A model generated the notes under the pieces. That model worked only from the letters and a program-made list of their open reading frames with translations, made no database searches and was not told the DNA's origin. 64,000 nt of DNA, from NCBI RefSeq assembly GCF_038050405.1, contig NZ_CP150900.1:2232001-2296000 (forward strand), read 5' to 3'. The stretch is from Paraburkholderia sp. IMGN_8. GTDB taxonomy: Bacteria; Pseudomonadota; Gammaproteobacteria; Burkholderiales; Burkholderiaceae. Of this stretch, positions 16,996 to 26,088 are shown one piece after another (positions within the stretch are counted from its first letter, which is position 1; each line of letters starts with the position of its first letter). The translations under genes and the position numbers were made by a program.

Positions 16996-19908
16996 ATGAA
17001 GAATCATTCGCTCGAGCGCGTGTTCAAGTTGTGCGTCGTGGTATCTGCAGTACTGCTGACTATACAGGCGCGCGCCGATTCGGAGAACGAAAGGGAATTC
17101 ACGGAACACAACGGAAGGATGCCGCTGGCGACTGGCCAGTACGTGACGCCTGCGTTCCTCAGCGGCGCGGTTCAGCAACCGCTTAACCCGGGCCTCGCCG
17201 CGTACCCGAATTTCGTCGCGGGCGAAGCGGTGCGTTCGCAGCTCAGTCCGGACGGCACGACGCTCGCGGTCCTCTGCGCCGGCCAGAATTCGCTCTACGC
17301 GCCCGACGGTACAGTCGATCAGGCAAACTCGACCCAGTACATTTTTCTCTACAACGTGGCCGGTGCCAACATGGCCAAGCCATTGCTGACCCAGGTGATC
17401 CAGCAGACCAACGCCCATGTCGGCCTGGTCTTTTCGCCTGACGGCAGCACGCTCTACGCGGCGGGTGGCGTTGACGATGCCGTGTATGCGTATCAGAAGA
17501 GCGGCGCAACCTGGTCGCAGATGGCAAAAATTGCCTTGGGCCATGCCGGCAAGGGTGTGGGCCTGGGCGTGCAACCCAATGCCGGTGGCCTCGGACTATC
17601 CGCCGACGGCAAGACGCTGGTCGTCGCGAACAACTACAACGACTCGATCAGCGTGATCGACACCGCCACCCGCACAGTTCGCTACGAGCACGACCTGCGC
17701 CCCTATCAGGCGAACAATGAAGGCGCCGGCGGCGGCGCCGGTGGAACCTTTCCGTTTGCGGTGGTCGTGAAGGGCAACGGCACGGCCTACGTGTCTTCCG
17801 ATCGCGACCGGGAAGTCGTCGTGATCGACATCTCTTCGCCCACCGCCGGCCGCCTGGTCAAGCGCATCAAGCTCGACGGCAATGCCCTCGGTATGACGTT
17901 CGATGCCTCGCAAGCCAGGCTGTACGTGGCGCAGGACAACGCCGACCAGGTCGCGGTCATCGACACCGCGAGCAACACGGTCACTGCAAAGATTGACGCG
18001 CGCGCTCCAGCGGGCCTGCTACGCGGACCGAAGTACACTGGCGCGGCCACGTTCGCGGTGACGGTTTCCAGAGATGGCAAGACGCTTTACGCTGTCAATT
18101 CCGGCGCGAACTCGGTGGCCGTGATTCCGATCAGCGGTCGCAATGCGAACACCGTCACGGGTCTGATTCCCACGGCCTACGAGCCGCACGACATTACGTT
18201 CAGCGCTGATGGCAACTGGATGTATATCGTGAACGGCAAGAGCATCACAGGCGCCAACCCGGGCCACCTGTATGGCCATACGGAACTCGTCACCAACGTC
18301 ACCTTCCCGGGCGGCAACACAGCGGCCGCGGCCGCGGCGAGAGCGTCGAACCAGTATCAGTTCCAGCTCGAACGCGCGTCTCTGGTCAGCGCCCCAGTGC
18401 CCAAGGCGTATGAGCTACATGAGTTGACGGAGATGGTCGCGCGGAACAACTTTTACTCGGACGAACCGGGCGAGCACGACGAGGGGAAGATCGACTTCTT
18501 GCGCAATCGGATCAAGCACGTCATTTATATCGTCAAGGAAAACCGCACCTTCGACCAGATTCTCGGTGACCTGCACAACGGTGCGAACGCCGATCCAAGT
18601 CTGGCCATGTTCGGTCAAAATATCACGCCGAATTTCCACAGTATGGCGCGCAACTTCGTCACGCTGGACAACTTCACGGACCCCGGCGACGGCAGCATGG
18701 ACGGTTGGTCATGGGCGCTGCAGGGCCGCGTGACCAATACCGAGACGATCACCCAGCAGATCAACTACGCCGCCGTGAACCGTGGCCTGTCCTACGAGTC
18801 GGAAGGTTCGAACCGCAACGTGCCGGTCAATCTGGCGACTACGATGGATCGCGATCACGCGACCAACGGCGCATACAGCACGGGAGCTGCCGCGCTGCCC
18901 GGCGGCCCGGCCAATCTGCTGGCGGGCGTAGGCAACCATGCGTCCTCCGACGCACCGTTCGGAATCCAGAAGGGTTACATCTTCAATGCCGTGCTTGCAG
19001 CCGGCGGCACGGTGCGCAACTACGGCTTCCTGGTCAGCAACATCGGCAGCATCGGCACCCAGGCGTCGCCGGTATCGAATCCGTTCGCCGCCGGTATCGT
19101 GCAGGTGGCCCCGCTCGAACCGACGCTCGCCGCGCTCACCGACGTCTACTTCCGCGGTTACGACCAGAATTACCCTGACCTCTGGAGGTACAACGAGTGG
19201 AAGCGCGAATTCGACCAGTTCGTGGCGCAGGGCAATCTCCCCAGCCTGTCGACGGTTCGCTTCAGCCATGACCACACGGGCAGCTTCGGCACCGCGCTCG
19301 CCGGCGTCAACACACCGGAAACCCAACAGGCCGACGACGACCTGGCCGTTGGTCGGCTCGTCGAGGCCGTGGCCCACAGCCCGTATGCGGCGAATACGCT
19401 GATCATCGTCACCGAGGACGACTGCCAGGACGGCCCGGACCACGTCGATTCGCATCGCGCGACGGCGTATGTTGTCGGCCCGTATGTCAAGCAAGGCGCG
19501 GTGGTTAAGACGCGCTACAGCCAGGTCAATGTGCTTCGGACGATCGAGGACATTCTCGGCACGCAGCACATCAATCTGAACACCGCCTATCAGCGGCCGA
19601 TGACAGACGTCTTCGACACTCGTTCATCAGGTGCCTGGACCTACAACGCTACCGCCTCTACCGTTCTGAAGACGACGACACTGGCGCTAGGCAGGCCGGA
19701 CGGCAACGTGCAATTCGCACAGGGCCCGGACGTCAAGCCAACGCACGATGCCGCCTACTGGGATAGAGTCACTGTCGGCTTCGATTTCGACGAGGCCGAT
19801 CAGGTGCCCCCCGCCAAATACAACAAGGTGTTGTGGTCCGGCATCAAGGGCAAGAAACCGTATCCGACGCCGCCCCACAGTCAGGACCTAGCTCAAACGG
19901 ACGACTGA
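16996..19908 (+). CDS. Exported YncE-type beta-propeller fused to phosphoesterase
   Basis: A 970-residue periplasmic or secreted protein. Signal peptide at residues 1-27. Residues 60-430 hold propeller blades of YVTN type (SPDGTTLAVLCAG, SADGKTLVVANNYNDSISVIDT, SRDGKTLYAVNSGANSVAVI). Residues 505-890 form a phosphoesterase of the same superfamily as the protein at 15046-16590: IKHVIYIVKENRTFDQILGDL, DNFTDPGDGSMDGWSWALQG, FSHDHTGSFG and EDDCQDGPDHVDSHR, with the acidic and histidine metal ligands. This two-domain architecture is widespread but not well characterised. It is divergent from the single-domain phosphatase, so they may share phosphate control. ATG follows GAGGAACAATC. Confidence 0.88.
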   Translation: MKNHSLERVFKLCVVVSAVLLTIQARADSENEREFTEHNGRMPLATGQYVTPAFLSGAVQQPLNPGLAAYPNFVAGEAVRSQLSPDGTTLAVLCAGQNSLYAPDGTVDQANSTQYIFLYNVAGANMAKPLLTQVIQQTNAHVGLVFSPDGSTLYAAGGVDDAVYAYQKSGATWSQMAKIALGHAGKGVGLGVQPNAGGLGLSADGKTLVVANNYNDSISVIDTATRTVRYEHDLRPYQANNEGAGGGAGGTFPFAVVVKGNGTAYVSSDRDREVVVIDISSPTAGRLVKRIKLDGNALGMTFDASQARLYVAQDNADQVAVIDTASNTVTAKIDARAPAGLLRGPKYTGAATFAVTVSRDGKTLYAVNSGANSVAVIPISGRNANTVTGLIPTAYEPHDITFSADGNWMYIVNGKSITGANPGHLYGHTELVTNVTFPGGNTAAAAAARASNQYQFQLERASLVSAPVPKAYELHELTEMVARNNFYSDEPGEHDEGKIDFLRNRIKHVIYIVKENRTFDQILGDLHNGANADPSLAMFGQNITPNFHSMARNFVTLDNFTDPGDGSMDGWSWALQGRVTNTETITQQINYAAVNRGLSYESEGSNRNVPVNLATTMDRDHATNGAYSTGAAALPGGPANLLAGVGNHASSDAPFGIQKGYIFNAVLAAGGTVRNYGFLVSNIGSIGTQASPVSNPFAAGIVQVAPLEPTLAALTDVYFRGYDQNYPDLWRYNEWKREFDQFVAQGNLPSLSTVRFSHDHTGSFGTALAGVNTPETQQADDDLAVGRLVEAVAHSPYAANTLIIVTEDDCQDGPDHVDSHRATAYVVGPYVKQGAVVKTRYSQVNVLRTIEDILGTQHINLNTAYQRPMTDVFDTRSSGAWTYNATASTVLKTTTLALGRPDGNVQFAQGPDVKPTHDAAYWDRVTVGFDFDEADQVPPAKYNKVLWSGIKGKKPYPTPPHSQDLAQTDD

Positions 19909-20332
19909 TACGCGGCCCGAATGCTCCGGCGGGGGCAAGGGCGCCTCGCCCCCGCAAGCGCCGGCTGCGCAACGGCTCAGGCCCAGAACCTATGAACGGT
20001 GGGCGACCATCGCCAAGGTCGACGGAAAGGCTTCACGGACGGCGGTCGTTTGTTCTGCGCTGTATTTCATGTTGCACGATCGGGGCACGACGCAGAGGAT
20101 GGTCTGGTCGCTGGCGACGCGCGTCGGTCTGCCGATTACGCTGTTCCTGTCCATCTTTTTTGCGCACTGGATGGGCTGGAACCGGTCCGCCGGCATTCCC
20201 TCTGGTCTCTGGGGCCTGTTCACATATGAAACTATACTGAAAGAAGTCGCCCTGGTTCATGTCCACCTGACTCAAGCGGCAGGCCCCGAACAGGACGTCA
20301 AGGCGAACAGGCCTGTCCGCGGGGAGAAACAT
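19909..20332. other. Gap upstream of universal stress gene, with an open frame of unknown status
   Basis: In frame with the downstream universal stress gene, bases 19891-20332 are open and encode a protein-like stretch (RWATIAKVDGKASRTAVV; then one hydrophobic segment, VGLPITLFLSIFFAHWMGW). Its only ATG is at 20069, without a ribosome-binding site. It may be a remnant of a membrane protein or chance. The hairpin at 19929-19955 is listed separately. Confidence 0.35.
19929..19955 (+). terminator. Hairpin after the propeller-phosphoesterase gene
   Basis: An 8-bp perfect stem, GCGGGGGC (19929-19936) pairing with GCCCCCGC (19948-19955), around an 11-base loop, starts 20 bases after the stop codon. 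No T run follows, so its efficiency as a terminator is uncertain. Confidence 0.4.
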
Positions 20333-20935
20333 ATGTTCAAGCATCTACTGGTGCCGACCGACGGTTCGGCACGCTCCGACGCAGCCATCCAGATGGCCGT
20401 GACGCTCGCCAGCGAAAGCGGAGCCAGGGTCACAGGGCTCCATGTCATCCCGGAATTCCATGTTCTCGCGTATGGGCTCGAAATGCTCGCGGACACCGAG
20501 GAGCAATTCATTCAGGTCACTCGACAGCATGCGGATGACTATCTCGCGGCGGTCACGAAAGCGGCCACGCAGGCCGGTGTCGCGTGCGATACGGTTGCCA
20601 GGAACCACGATCACCCGTACGAGGCGATTGTCAGCGTTGCAGCGCAACGAAACTGCGATCTCATCGTTATGGCGTCCCACGGCAGGGGCGGGATGCGCGC
20701 TTTGCTGCTCGGCAGCGAGACCCAGAAGGTGCTGACGCACACCCAGATCCCGGTCCTCGTCGTCCGGCAGTCGACGCAAACCGGCGTGGGCCAGGGCGTC
20801 GAATCCGGCACGTCATCAACCGCACCAAAACCTCCTCCGCCCCAGCCGTTCATCATCGCCCGCGCGTCGCTGGCTGTCAGTCCGGTGCGCGTCTCGTCCG
20901 CTGTGCCGGCACGCCCAGGAGGCTGGCGACGTTGA
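20333..20935 (+). CDS. Universal stress protein (UspA family) with Pro-rich tail
   Basis: A cytoplasmic stress protein of 200 residues. The start at ATG 20333 behind GGGGAG gives the canonical beginning MFKHLLVPTDGSARSDAAI. The ATP-binding loop is visible as MASHGRGGMRALLLGSETQKVLTHTQIPVLVV near residues 110-142 (GxGG...GS pattern). About 50 residues beyond the usual family end are Ser/Pro/Ala-rich. The stop is two bases from the convergent hyfI stop, so the two transcripts meet head to head. Universal stress proteins often accompany low-oxygen or energy-limitation genes, which fits the neighbouring membrane oxidoreductase operon, but no direct link is shown. Confidence 0.9.
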   Translation: MFKHLLVPTDGSARSDAAIQMAVTLASESGARVTGLHVIPEFHVLAYGLEMLADTEEQFIQVTRQHADDYLAAVTKAATQAGVACDTVARNHDHPYEAIVSVAAQRNCDLIVMASHGRGGMRALLLGSETQKVLTHTQIPVLVVRQSTQTGVGQGVESGTSSTAPKPPPPQPFIIARASLAVSPVRVSSAVPARPGGWRR

Positions 20936-20937
20936 CA

Positions 20938-21465
20938 TCAGGGCGGGAGGGTTGTGCGTTTTGCACGAAGCGCGGCGAGAATACCCCTCAGGATATCGAT
21001 GGGAGGCGGCGGGCAGCCCGGGATCGTGACGTCGACCGGCAGCAGATTCGACAGCGGCCCGCGCACGGCGTAACTGTCCTTGAAAATACCGCCCGTGCAG
21101 GCGCACTCGCCGGCGGCGACCACCAGCTTCGGCTGCGGCGTTGCCTCATAGGCCTGCAATACCGCTTCCTGCATGTTCAGCGTGAGCGGGCCGGTGACCA
21201 GCAGCATGTCGGCATGGCGGGGACTCGCGACGAACCGGATACCCAGACCCTCGATGTTGTAGTACGGATTGTTGAGCGCGTGGATTTCCAGTTCGCAGCC
21301 GTTGCAGGAGCCCGCATCGACCTCGCGAATGCACAGCGCCCGGCCGAGCACGTCGAGTATTTCCTGCTGGATCCGGTGGCCTTCGGCCCGCCATGCGTCA
21401 TCGCCCTCGGGCACGCGCAGAGTCGGCGTGCCAGTTGTCGCGATCTGTTTGAGAAGTTGCCACAT
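20938..21465 (-). CDS. hyfI: Ehr/Hyf-type complex small subunit (NuoB/HyfI-like)
   Basis: A 175-residue iron-sulfur subunit related to NuoB and the small subunit of group 4 hydrogenases. Cysteines for one [4Fe-4S] cluster are in place: GSCNGCE near residue 55, GECACTGG near 120 and IPGCPPPP near 150. It would be the proximal electron carrier, on the cytoplasmic face of the membrane complex. Last gene of the operon; its ATG overlaps the hyfG stop (TAATG). No nickel-iron site exists in the partner subunit, so the electron donor is unknown. Confidence 0.9.
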   Translation of the reverse strand: MWQLLKQIATTGTPTLRVPEGDDAWRAEGHRIQQEILDVLGRALCIREVDAGSCNGCELEIHALNNPYYNIEGLGIRFVASPRHADMLLVTGPLTLNMQEAVLQAYEATPQPKLVVAAGECACTGGIFKDSYAVRGPLSNLLPVDVTIPGCPPPPIDILRGILAALRAKRTTLPP

Positions 21466-23021
21466 TACAGGTCGTGTCCCGCGTAGTTCAGATTGAACGA
21501 TTTATTGATCAGCGGGAAATCGGGAACGATATTGCCGATGATCGCGTGTTCCAGGGCTGGCCAGTTCTGCCACGACGGGTCATGGCAATGGCAGCGCACA
21601 ATGGTGCCGTCGGCTCCAGTCTCGATGGCGACCAGCACATCGCCTCGCCAGCCCTCAATCCAGCCCACGCCATAGGACGGCGAGCTTCCGTGCTCAATCC
21701 CGGAGGCAATCGCTCCGTCCGGCAGATCCGTGAGCAGGGCGCGGATGAGCCGGATGGACTCGTAGACCTCGCCGAAACGGACCGCGACGCGGGCCGCCAC
21801 GTCACCCCGTTCGTCGCTGACCATCTGCACCTGAACCTCATGGTAGGGCGCGTAAGGATGATCGATCCGCACGTCGATTTTCCGCCCGCTGGCACGCGCG
21901 ACCAATCCGCATACATCGAAGTGCTCTGCCACTTTGGCGGACAGTATCCCTGAGCCCGCGAAGCGATCCTGCAGTCCCGATTGATCGTCATAGATACGCT
22001 GCATCACGCGGACCTGCGAATCGATCTGCTCGCACTGCGTCTCTATTGCAGTGATGAAACGCGGATCGATCTCCGTTGCCACGCCACCAGGAACGATCTG
22101 ATCCATCAGATAGCGGTGGCCGAAGAGCCAATCGTTCAGGCGCAGCCAGTCTTCCTTCAGGCGTGAAAACGTGGCCAGCCCGTACGCGAATCCTGCATCG
22201 TTGCCGAGCGCACCCAGATCGCCGAGGTGGTTGGCAATGCGCTCACGCTCGAGCAACAGCGCACGCAGCCACTGCGCGCGTGGCGGAATCTGGACATCGA
22301 GTGCCCGTTCGACCGCCATGCAGTACGCCCACGAGAACGCGACAGTAGAATCCCCGGCGATTCGTCCCGCCAGACGATGCCCGAGCAACAGAGGCGTTTG
22401 CTGAAACAGCTTTTCGATGCCGCGATGCGCGTAACCGAGCCGCTCCTCAAGCCGCAGCACTTTCTCACCGACGACCGAGAAGCGGAAGTGTCCCGGCTCG
22501 ATCACGCCCGCGTGGATCGGGCCAACGGCGATTTCGTGGACGCCATCCCCGGCGACCGGCACAAACGGATAGTCCGCTTCCTGCGATTCGAACCGTTCGG
22601 CCCCGGAAGACAGCTTCTGCAGCGGATAGTAGTCGGCAGGCCAGTTACCATGGTTCAGCCACGGCCTCGTATCTTCGGCTCCGATCGCACGCAGTCCTAG
22701 CAGATCGTAGACGGCGCGTTGCATACGCGTCGCGCCTGGAAAGACGGTCGACAGGTCCGGGTATCCGTTCTCATACACATCGCCTGCAGGCGACTGAAGC
22801 CACAGGATGCCGTCTTCCAGCGCATACGCGGCGGAGATCACAAATGCGCCCGCCGTCTCTTCGGTACCCCACAGGGAGATCAGACGGCCACCCGCCTCGC
22901 GCACCGTGCCGGCGGTGCGGGTCCACGTGTCATGATCGACCCGTGCGAGAAAAGCCGAGGATCTGCCCGCAAACATGGACAGGCGAACCAGGTTGGGAAA
23001 CCTGAAGGCCTCGATGCGCAT
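21465..23021 (-). CDS. hyfG: Ehr/Hyf-type large subunit (NuoC-NuoD fusion) lacking NiFe ligands
   Basis: A 518-residue fusion: residues 1-135 NuoC-like (FPGATRMQRAVYDLLG), residues 160-518 NuoD/HycE-like (GPIHAGVIEPGHFRF, EERLGYAHRGIEKLF). In hydrogenases a CxxC near the HRGIEK line and a C-terminal DPCxxC bind nickel and iron. Here the first region reads HRLAGRIAGDSTVAFSWAYC (about 215-234), with no CxxC, and the protein ends INKSFNLNYAGHDL without the second pair. It therefore cannot be a NiFe hydrogenase subunit. This is the pattern of energy-converting-hydrogenase-related (Ehr) complexes. Three bases separate it from hyfF. Confidence 0.9.
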   Translation of the reverse strand: MRIEAFRFPNLVRLSMFAGRSSAFLARVDHDTWTRTAGTVREAGGRLISLWGTEETAGAFVISAAYALEDGILWLQSPAGDVYENGYPDLSTVFPGATRMQRAVYDLLGLRAIGAEDTRPWLNHGNWPADYYPLQKLSSGAERFESQEADYPFVPVAGDGVHEIAVGPIHAGVIEPGHFRFSVVGEKVLRLEERLGYAHRGIEKLFQQTPLLLGHRLAGRIAGDSTVAFSWAYCMAVERALDVQIPPRAQWLRALLLERERIANHLGDLGALGNDAGFAYGLATFSRLKEDWLRLNDWLFGHRYLMDQIVPGGVATEIDPRFITAIETQCEQIDSQVRVMQRIYDDQSGLQDRFAGSGILSAKVAEHFDVCGLVARASGRKIDVRIDHPYAPYHEVQVQMVSDERGDVAARVAVRFGEVYESIRLIRALLTDLPDGAIASGIEHGSSPSYGVGWIEGWRGDVLVAIETGADGTIVRCHCHDPSWQNWPALEHAIIGNIVPDFPLINKSFNLNYAGHDL

Positions 23022-23024
23022 ATG

Positions 23025-24485
23025 TCACCCCGCGATCATGGCCGCCGCCTGCCGATACCACGTCGCAAGATAGGGCGGAATGTAGAGTCCCAGCATCAAC
23101 CCGGCGCCGAGATGGACGAACACGGGCAGCAACGCCGGCGGGTGTTCGAGAACTTTGGCCGTCGTGTCCCCGAACACCATACCCTGCACGCGCACGAAGA
23201 TGGCCGCGAACGCCGCAGCAAGCGCAAGCAACAAAAAGGGCGTGGTCCATGGGAGCTTGCTCATCGCGGTGGTCAGGATCAGGAACTCGCTCGCGAAGAC
23301 GCCGAATGGCGGCATGCCCAGAATCGCGAGCGCGCCGAGCATCATGCCCCACCCAACGGTTGGGCTCACGCGCAACAAGCCGCGGATGTCGTCGATCGCC
23401 TGGGTGCCAGCCTTTTGGGCCGCATGCCCGACGGTGAAGAAGATGGCCGACTTCACAAGCGAATGCACCGTCATGTGGAGCAGGCCCGCAAAGGTCGCAA
23501 TGGGGCCGCCGAGCCCGAAGGCGAACGTCATCAGACCCATATGTTCAATCGACGAATACGAAAAGAGCCGCTTGACGTCTTTCTGCCGGAACAGCGAAAA
23601 GGTGGCGATCAGCACCGAGACCAATCCGAAGCCGACCAGCAGGCGTCCTGGCAGGCCGTTCTGGAGTGCGCCATCGGCCAGCACCTTGCAGCGCAGCACC
23701 GCATAGAGCGCGACGTTGAGCAGCAGACCCGACAGCACAGCCGAAATCGGCGTAGGACCCTCGGCATGTGCATCGGGCAGCCAGTTGTGCATGGGCACGA
23801 GGCCGACCTTGGTGCCGTAGCCGATCAGCAGAAACACGAACGCTAGCGAAATGATGGTCGGGTCGAGACTCCCCTTGACCGCGTTCAGACTCGTCCAGAG
23901 CAGCGCATCGCCGCCGCCGAGCTGCCGGCTCGCGGCGAGATAGAGAAGGATCGTGCCGAACAGCGCCTGCGCGATGCCGACGCCGCACAGGATGAAATAC
24001 TTCCATGCGGCTTCCAGACTTGCCGCCGTGCGATAGACGCTGACCAGCAGCACCGTCGCGAGCGTGGCGGCTTCCATGGCGACCCAGAGGATGCCCATGT
24101 TGTTGGTGAGCAGCGCGAGCAGCATCGCGAAGATGAACAGCTGGTACATGCTGTGGTAGAGGCGCATGCGCGGGCCGGTCATCTTGCCGCGGTCACGCTC
24201 GATGCGCATGTACGGCCTTGAAAAGATCGACGTGGTCCAGCCGACGAAGGCCGTGAGCGCGACCAGGAATACGTTGAGCGGATCGACGAAGAACAGCTTG
24301 CCCAGCGCGAACGCGGGCCCATGCGCCACGGTTTTCACGGCGAGCAGCATGGCGGCGGCATAGGTCAGGAAACTGAAGCCGACGTTGAGCTCGGCCGCGA
24401 CATGGTGCTGTCCCACCAGCGCCAGACACGCGCCCGCTAAGAGCGGGATTCCGAAAACCAGCAGCAGTACCCAGGCTTCAGTCAT
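23025..24485 (-). CDS. hyfF: Ehr/Hyf antiporter-like membrane subunit (HyfF/NuoN-like)
   Basis: A 486-residue polytopic subunit of the proton/cation antiporter family (NuoL/M/N). Start at ATG 24485 (MTEAWVLLLVFG), overlapping the hyfE stop by eight bases. Conserved lines: NNMGILWVAMEAATLATVLLV with the TM5 glutamate, GYGTKVGLVPMHNWLPDAHAEGPTPISAVLSG with the channel lysine and histidine, KDVKRLFSYSSIEHMGL and HSLVKSAIFF. It likely pumps ions, coupled to electron transfer by hyfG/hyfI. About 13-14 hydrophobic segments. Confidence 0.9.
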   Translation of the reverse strand: MTEAWVLLLVFGIPLLAGACLALVGQHHVAAELNVGFSFLTYAAAMLLAVKTVAHGPAFALGKLFFVDPLNVFLVALTAFVGWTTSIFSRPYMRIERDRGKMTGPRMRLYHSMYQLFIFAMLLALLTNNMGILWVAMEAATLATVLLVSVYRTAASLEAAWKYFILCGVGIAQALFGTILLYLAASRQLGGGDALLWTSLNAVKGSLDPTIISLAFVFLLIGYGTKVGLVPMHNWLPDAHAEGPTPISAVLSGLLLNVALYAVLRCKVLADGALQNGLPGRLLVGFGLVSVLIATFSLFRQKDVKRLFSYSSIEHMGLMTFAFGLGGPIATFAGLLHMTVHSLVKSAIFFTVGHAAQKAGTQAIDDIRGLLRVSPTVGWGMMLGALAILGMPPFGVFASEFLILTTAMSKLPWTTPFLLLALAAAFAAIFVRVQGMVFGDTTAKVLEHPPALLPVFVHLGAGLMLGLYIPPYLATWYRQAAAMIAG

Positions 24486-25137
24486 CTTTGAGTTTTTCAA
24501 GGTGATGAATGTCCAGACTGTCGAACTGCTCGCGAATCTGGAACATGAACACGCCAAGAATCAGGATGCCCACCAGCACATCGAGTCCGATGCCGAGTTC
24601 GACGATCATCGGCATGCCGTTCGTTGCCGCGGTAGCGGCAAAAAACAGACCGTTTTCCATCGACAGAAAGCCGATTACCTGAGGGATCGCCTTCGCGCGC
24701 GTAATCATCATCATGAACGACAGCAGCACGCAGGCGAGTGCGATGCCGAGCGTGCCGCGCGCGACCGACGAGGCGAGCTGGCTGATCGGCGACGCGACAT
24801 TGAACGCGACGATCACGAGCACGATGCCGATCAGAAGGGTGGCGGGAATATTGAGGAGGGACTCCACATCCGTTTTGACGTTCAGCCGCTGCACGAGTCT
24901 GTGAAGTATCCAGGGGATCAGGCCGACCTTGAGCACCAGCGTCAGCAACGCGGAGACATAGATGTGCGTGTCGGCTGTGACGAAGCCCAGAACCAGATTG
25001 GCTGACACGAGTGTCAGGCCCTGCAGCGTATAGAGGTGAATCAAGGACAGGATCCGGCGCTGGCTGAGCATCGCAAACGACAGCAGCAACAGGATGGCGG
25101 CCAGGAAGTTGATGATCTGCGTCGCGAAGCCGTGCAT
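24478..25137 (-). CDS. hyfE: Ehr/Hyf small membrane subunit (HyfE, NuoK-like)
   Basis: A 219-residue, strongly hydrophobic protein with about six to seven membrane segments. It resembles HyfE: the N-terminal half LLSFAMLSQRRILSLIHLYTLQGLTL is the common opening, and the later segment GFLSMENGLFFAA carries the NuoK-type glutamate. It begins immediately after the hyfC stop and overlaps hyfF by eight bases, so the complex is made in fixed stoichiometry from one message. Confidence 0.88.
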   Translation of the reverse strand: MHGFATQIINFLAAILLLLSFAMLSQRRILSLIHLYTLQGLTLVSANLVLGFVTADTHIYVSALLTLVLKVGLIPWILHRLVQRLNVKTDVESLLNIPATLLIGIVLVIVAFNVASPISQLASSVARGTLGIALACVLLSFMMMITRAKAIPQVIGFLSMENGLFFAATAATNGMPMIVELGIGLDVLVGILILGVFMFQIREQFDSLDIHHLEKLKDD

Positions 25138-26088
25138 TCACGCCCCCAGCAGAAAGTGAACGAGCATCCCGATGACGGCCAGCAGGAACGCTGTCGCGAG
25201 AAACTCCGGCACGCGGAAAATGCGCATCTTCGCGTTGGTCGTCTCGACGATCGCGAGCGCCGCGCCCCCCACCAGCAACTTGACGATGAGCGCCGGTACG
25301 GCGAGCAGCAGCGCCACAGGATTGCCGGCCTCCGCGATGCCCCATGGAATGAACAAGGCGAGGCCGATACAGGAGTACGCGAACAGTTTGAGGCTCGCGG
25401 CCCATTCCATCAGCGCGAGATGCCGGCCGGAATACTCGAGGATCAGCGCCTCGTGAATCATCGTGAGTTCGAGGTGCGTGGTCGGGTTGTCGACCGGCAG
25501 GCGCGCGTTTTCGGCGAGCGACACCATCGTGAATGCGATCCCTGCGAACGCGAGGCTCGGATAGATCGCCAGTTCGCGATGGCTGAGCGTGGCGACGATG
25601 GTGGTCAGCAAGGTCGACTTCGTGATCAGCGACGCCGAAAACAGGACCATCAGCAGGGCAGGCTCCGCGAGGAAGCCAACCAGCATCTCGCGGCGCGCGC
25701 CGAGCGTGCCGAACGCAGTGCCGACGTCCATCGCGGCCAGCGAGATGGCCACGCGAGCCAGCGCGAAAAGGCCCACCAGGGCGATCGCGTCCGCGGCCGG
25801 CGACAGGGGAAGGTCGGTTGAGAGCGTGGGCACGATCGCGCAAGCGAGCGTCATGCATGCCCAGACGACATACGGCGCGCCGCGGAAAATCGGACTGGCG
25901 TGGTCGGCGACGACCGACTCCTTGTTGAACAGCTTGTGCAGCATCCGGTAGGGCTGCCAGATGCTCGGCGCCCGGCGGTTCTGTAATCTGGCGCGGCACA
26001 TATTGACCCAGCCCGTCAACAAGGGTGCTGCCGCCAGTGCGAGCAGGATCTCAAGCCCTTGGGAGAGCAATCCGGAGAGTGTGATCAT
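25138..26088 (-). CDS. hyfC: Ehr/Hyf membrane anchor subunit (HyfC, NuoH-like)
   Basis: A 316-residue NuoH-type protein with about eight membrane segments, linking the hydrophilic arm to the ion-translocating subunits. Typical lines: ARLQNRRAPSIWQPYRMLHKLFNKE, the first loop that contacts the quinone or Fe-S arm, and SLAENARLPVDNPTTHLELTMIHEALILEYSG, with the conserved acidic residues of the E-channel. Starts at ATG 26088, overlapping the hyfB stop (ATGA). A longer frame upstream in this phase is the antisense-free shadow of hyfB and was excluded. Confidence 0.92.
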   Translation of the reverse strand: MITLSGLLSQGLEILLALAAAPLLTGWVNMCRARLQNRRAPSIWQPYRMLHKLFNKESVVADHASPIFRGAPYVVWACMTLACAIVPTLSTDLPLSPAADAIALVGLFALARVAISLAAMDVGTAFGTLGARREMLVGFLAEPALLMVLFSASLITKSTLLTTIVATLSHRELAIYPSLAFAGIAFTMVSLAENARLPVDNPTTHLELTMIHEALILEYSGRHLALMEWAASLKLFAYSCIGLALFIPWGIAEAGNPVALLLAVPALIVKLLVGGAALAIVETTNAKMRIFRVPEFLATAFLLAVIGMLVHFLLGA

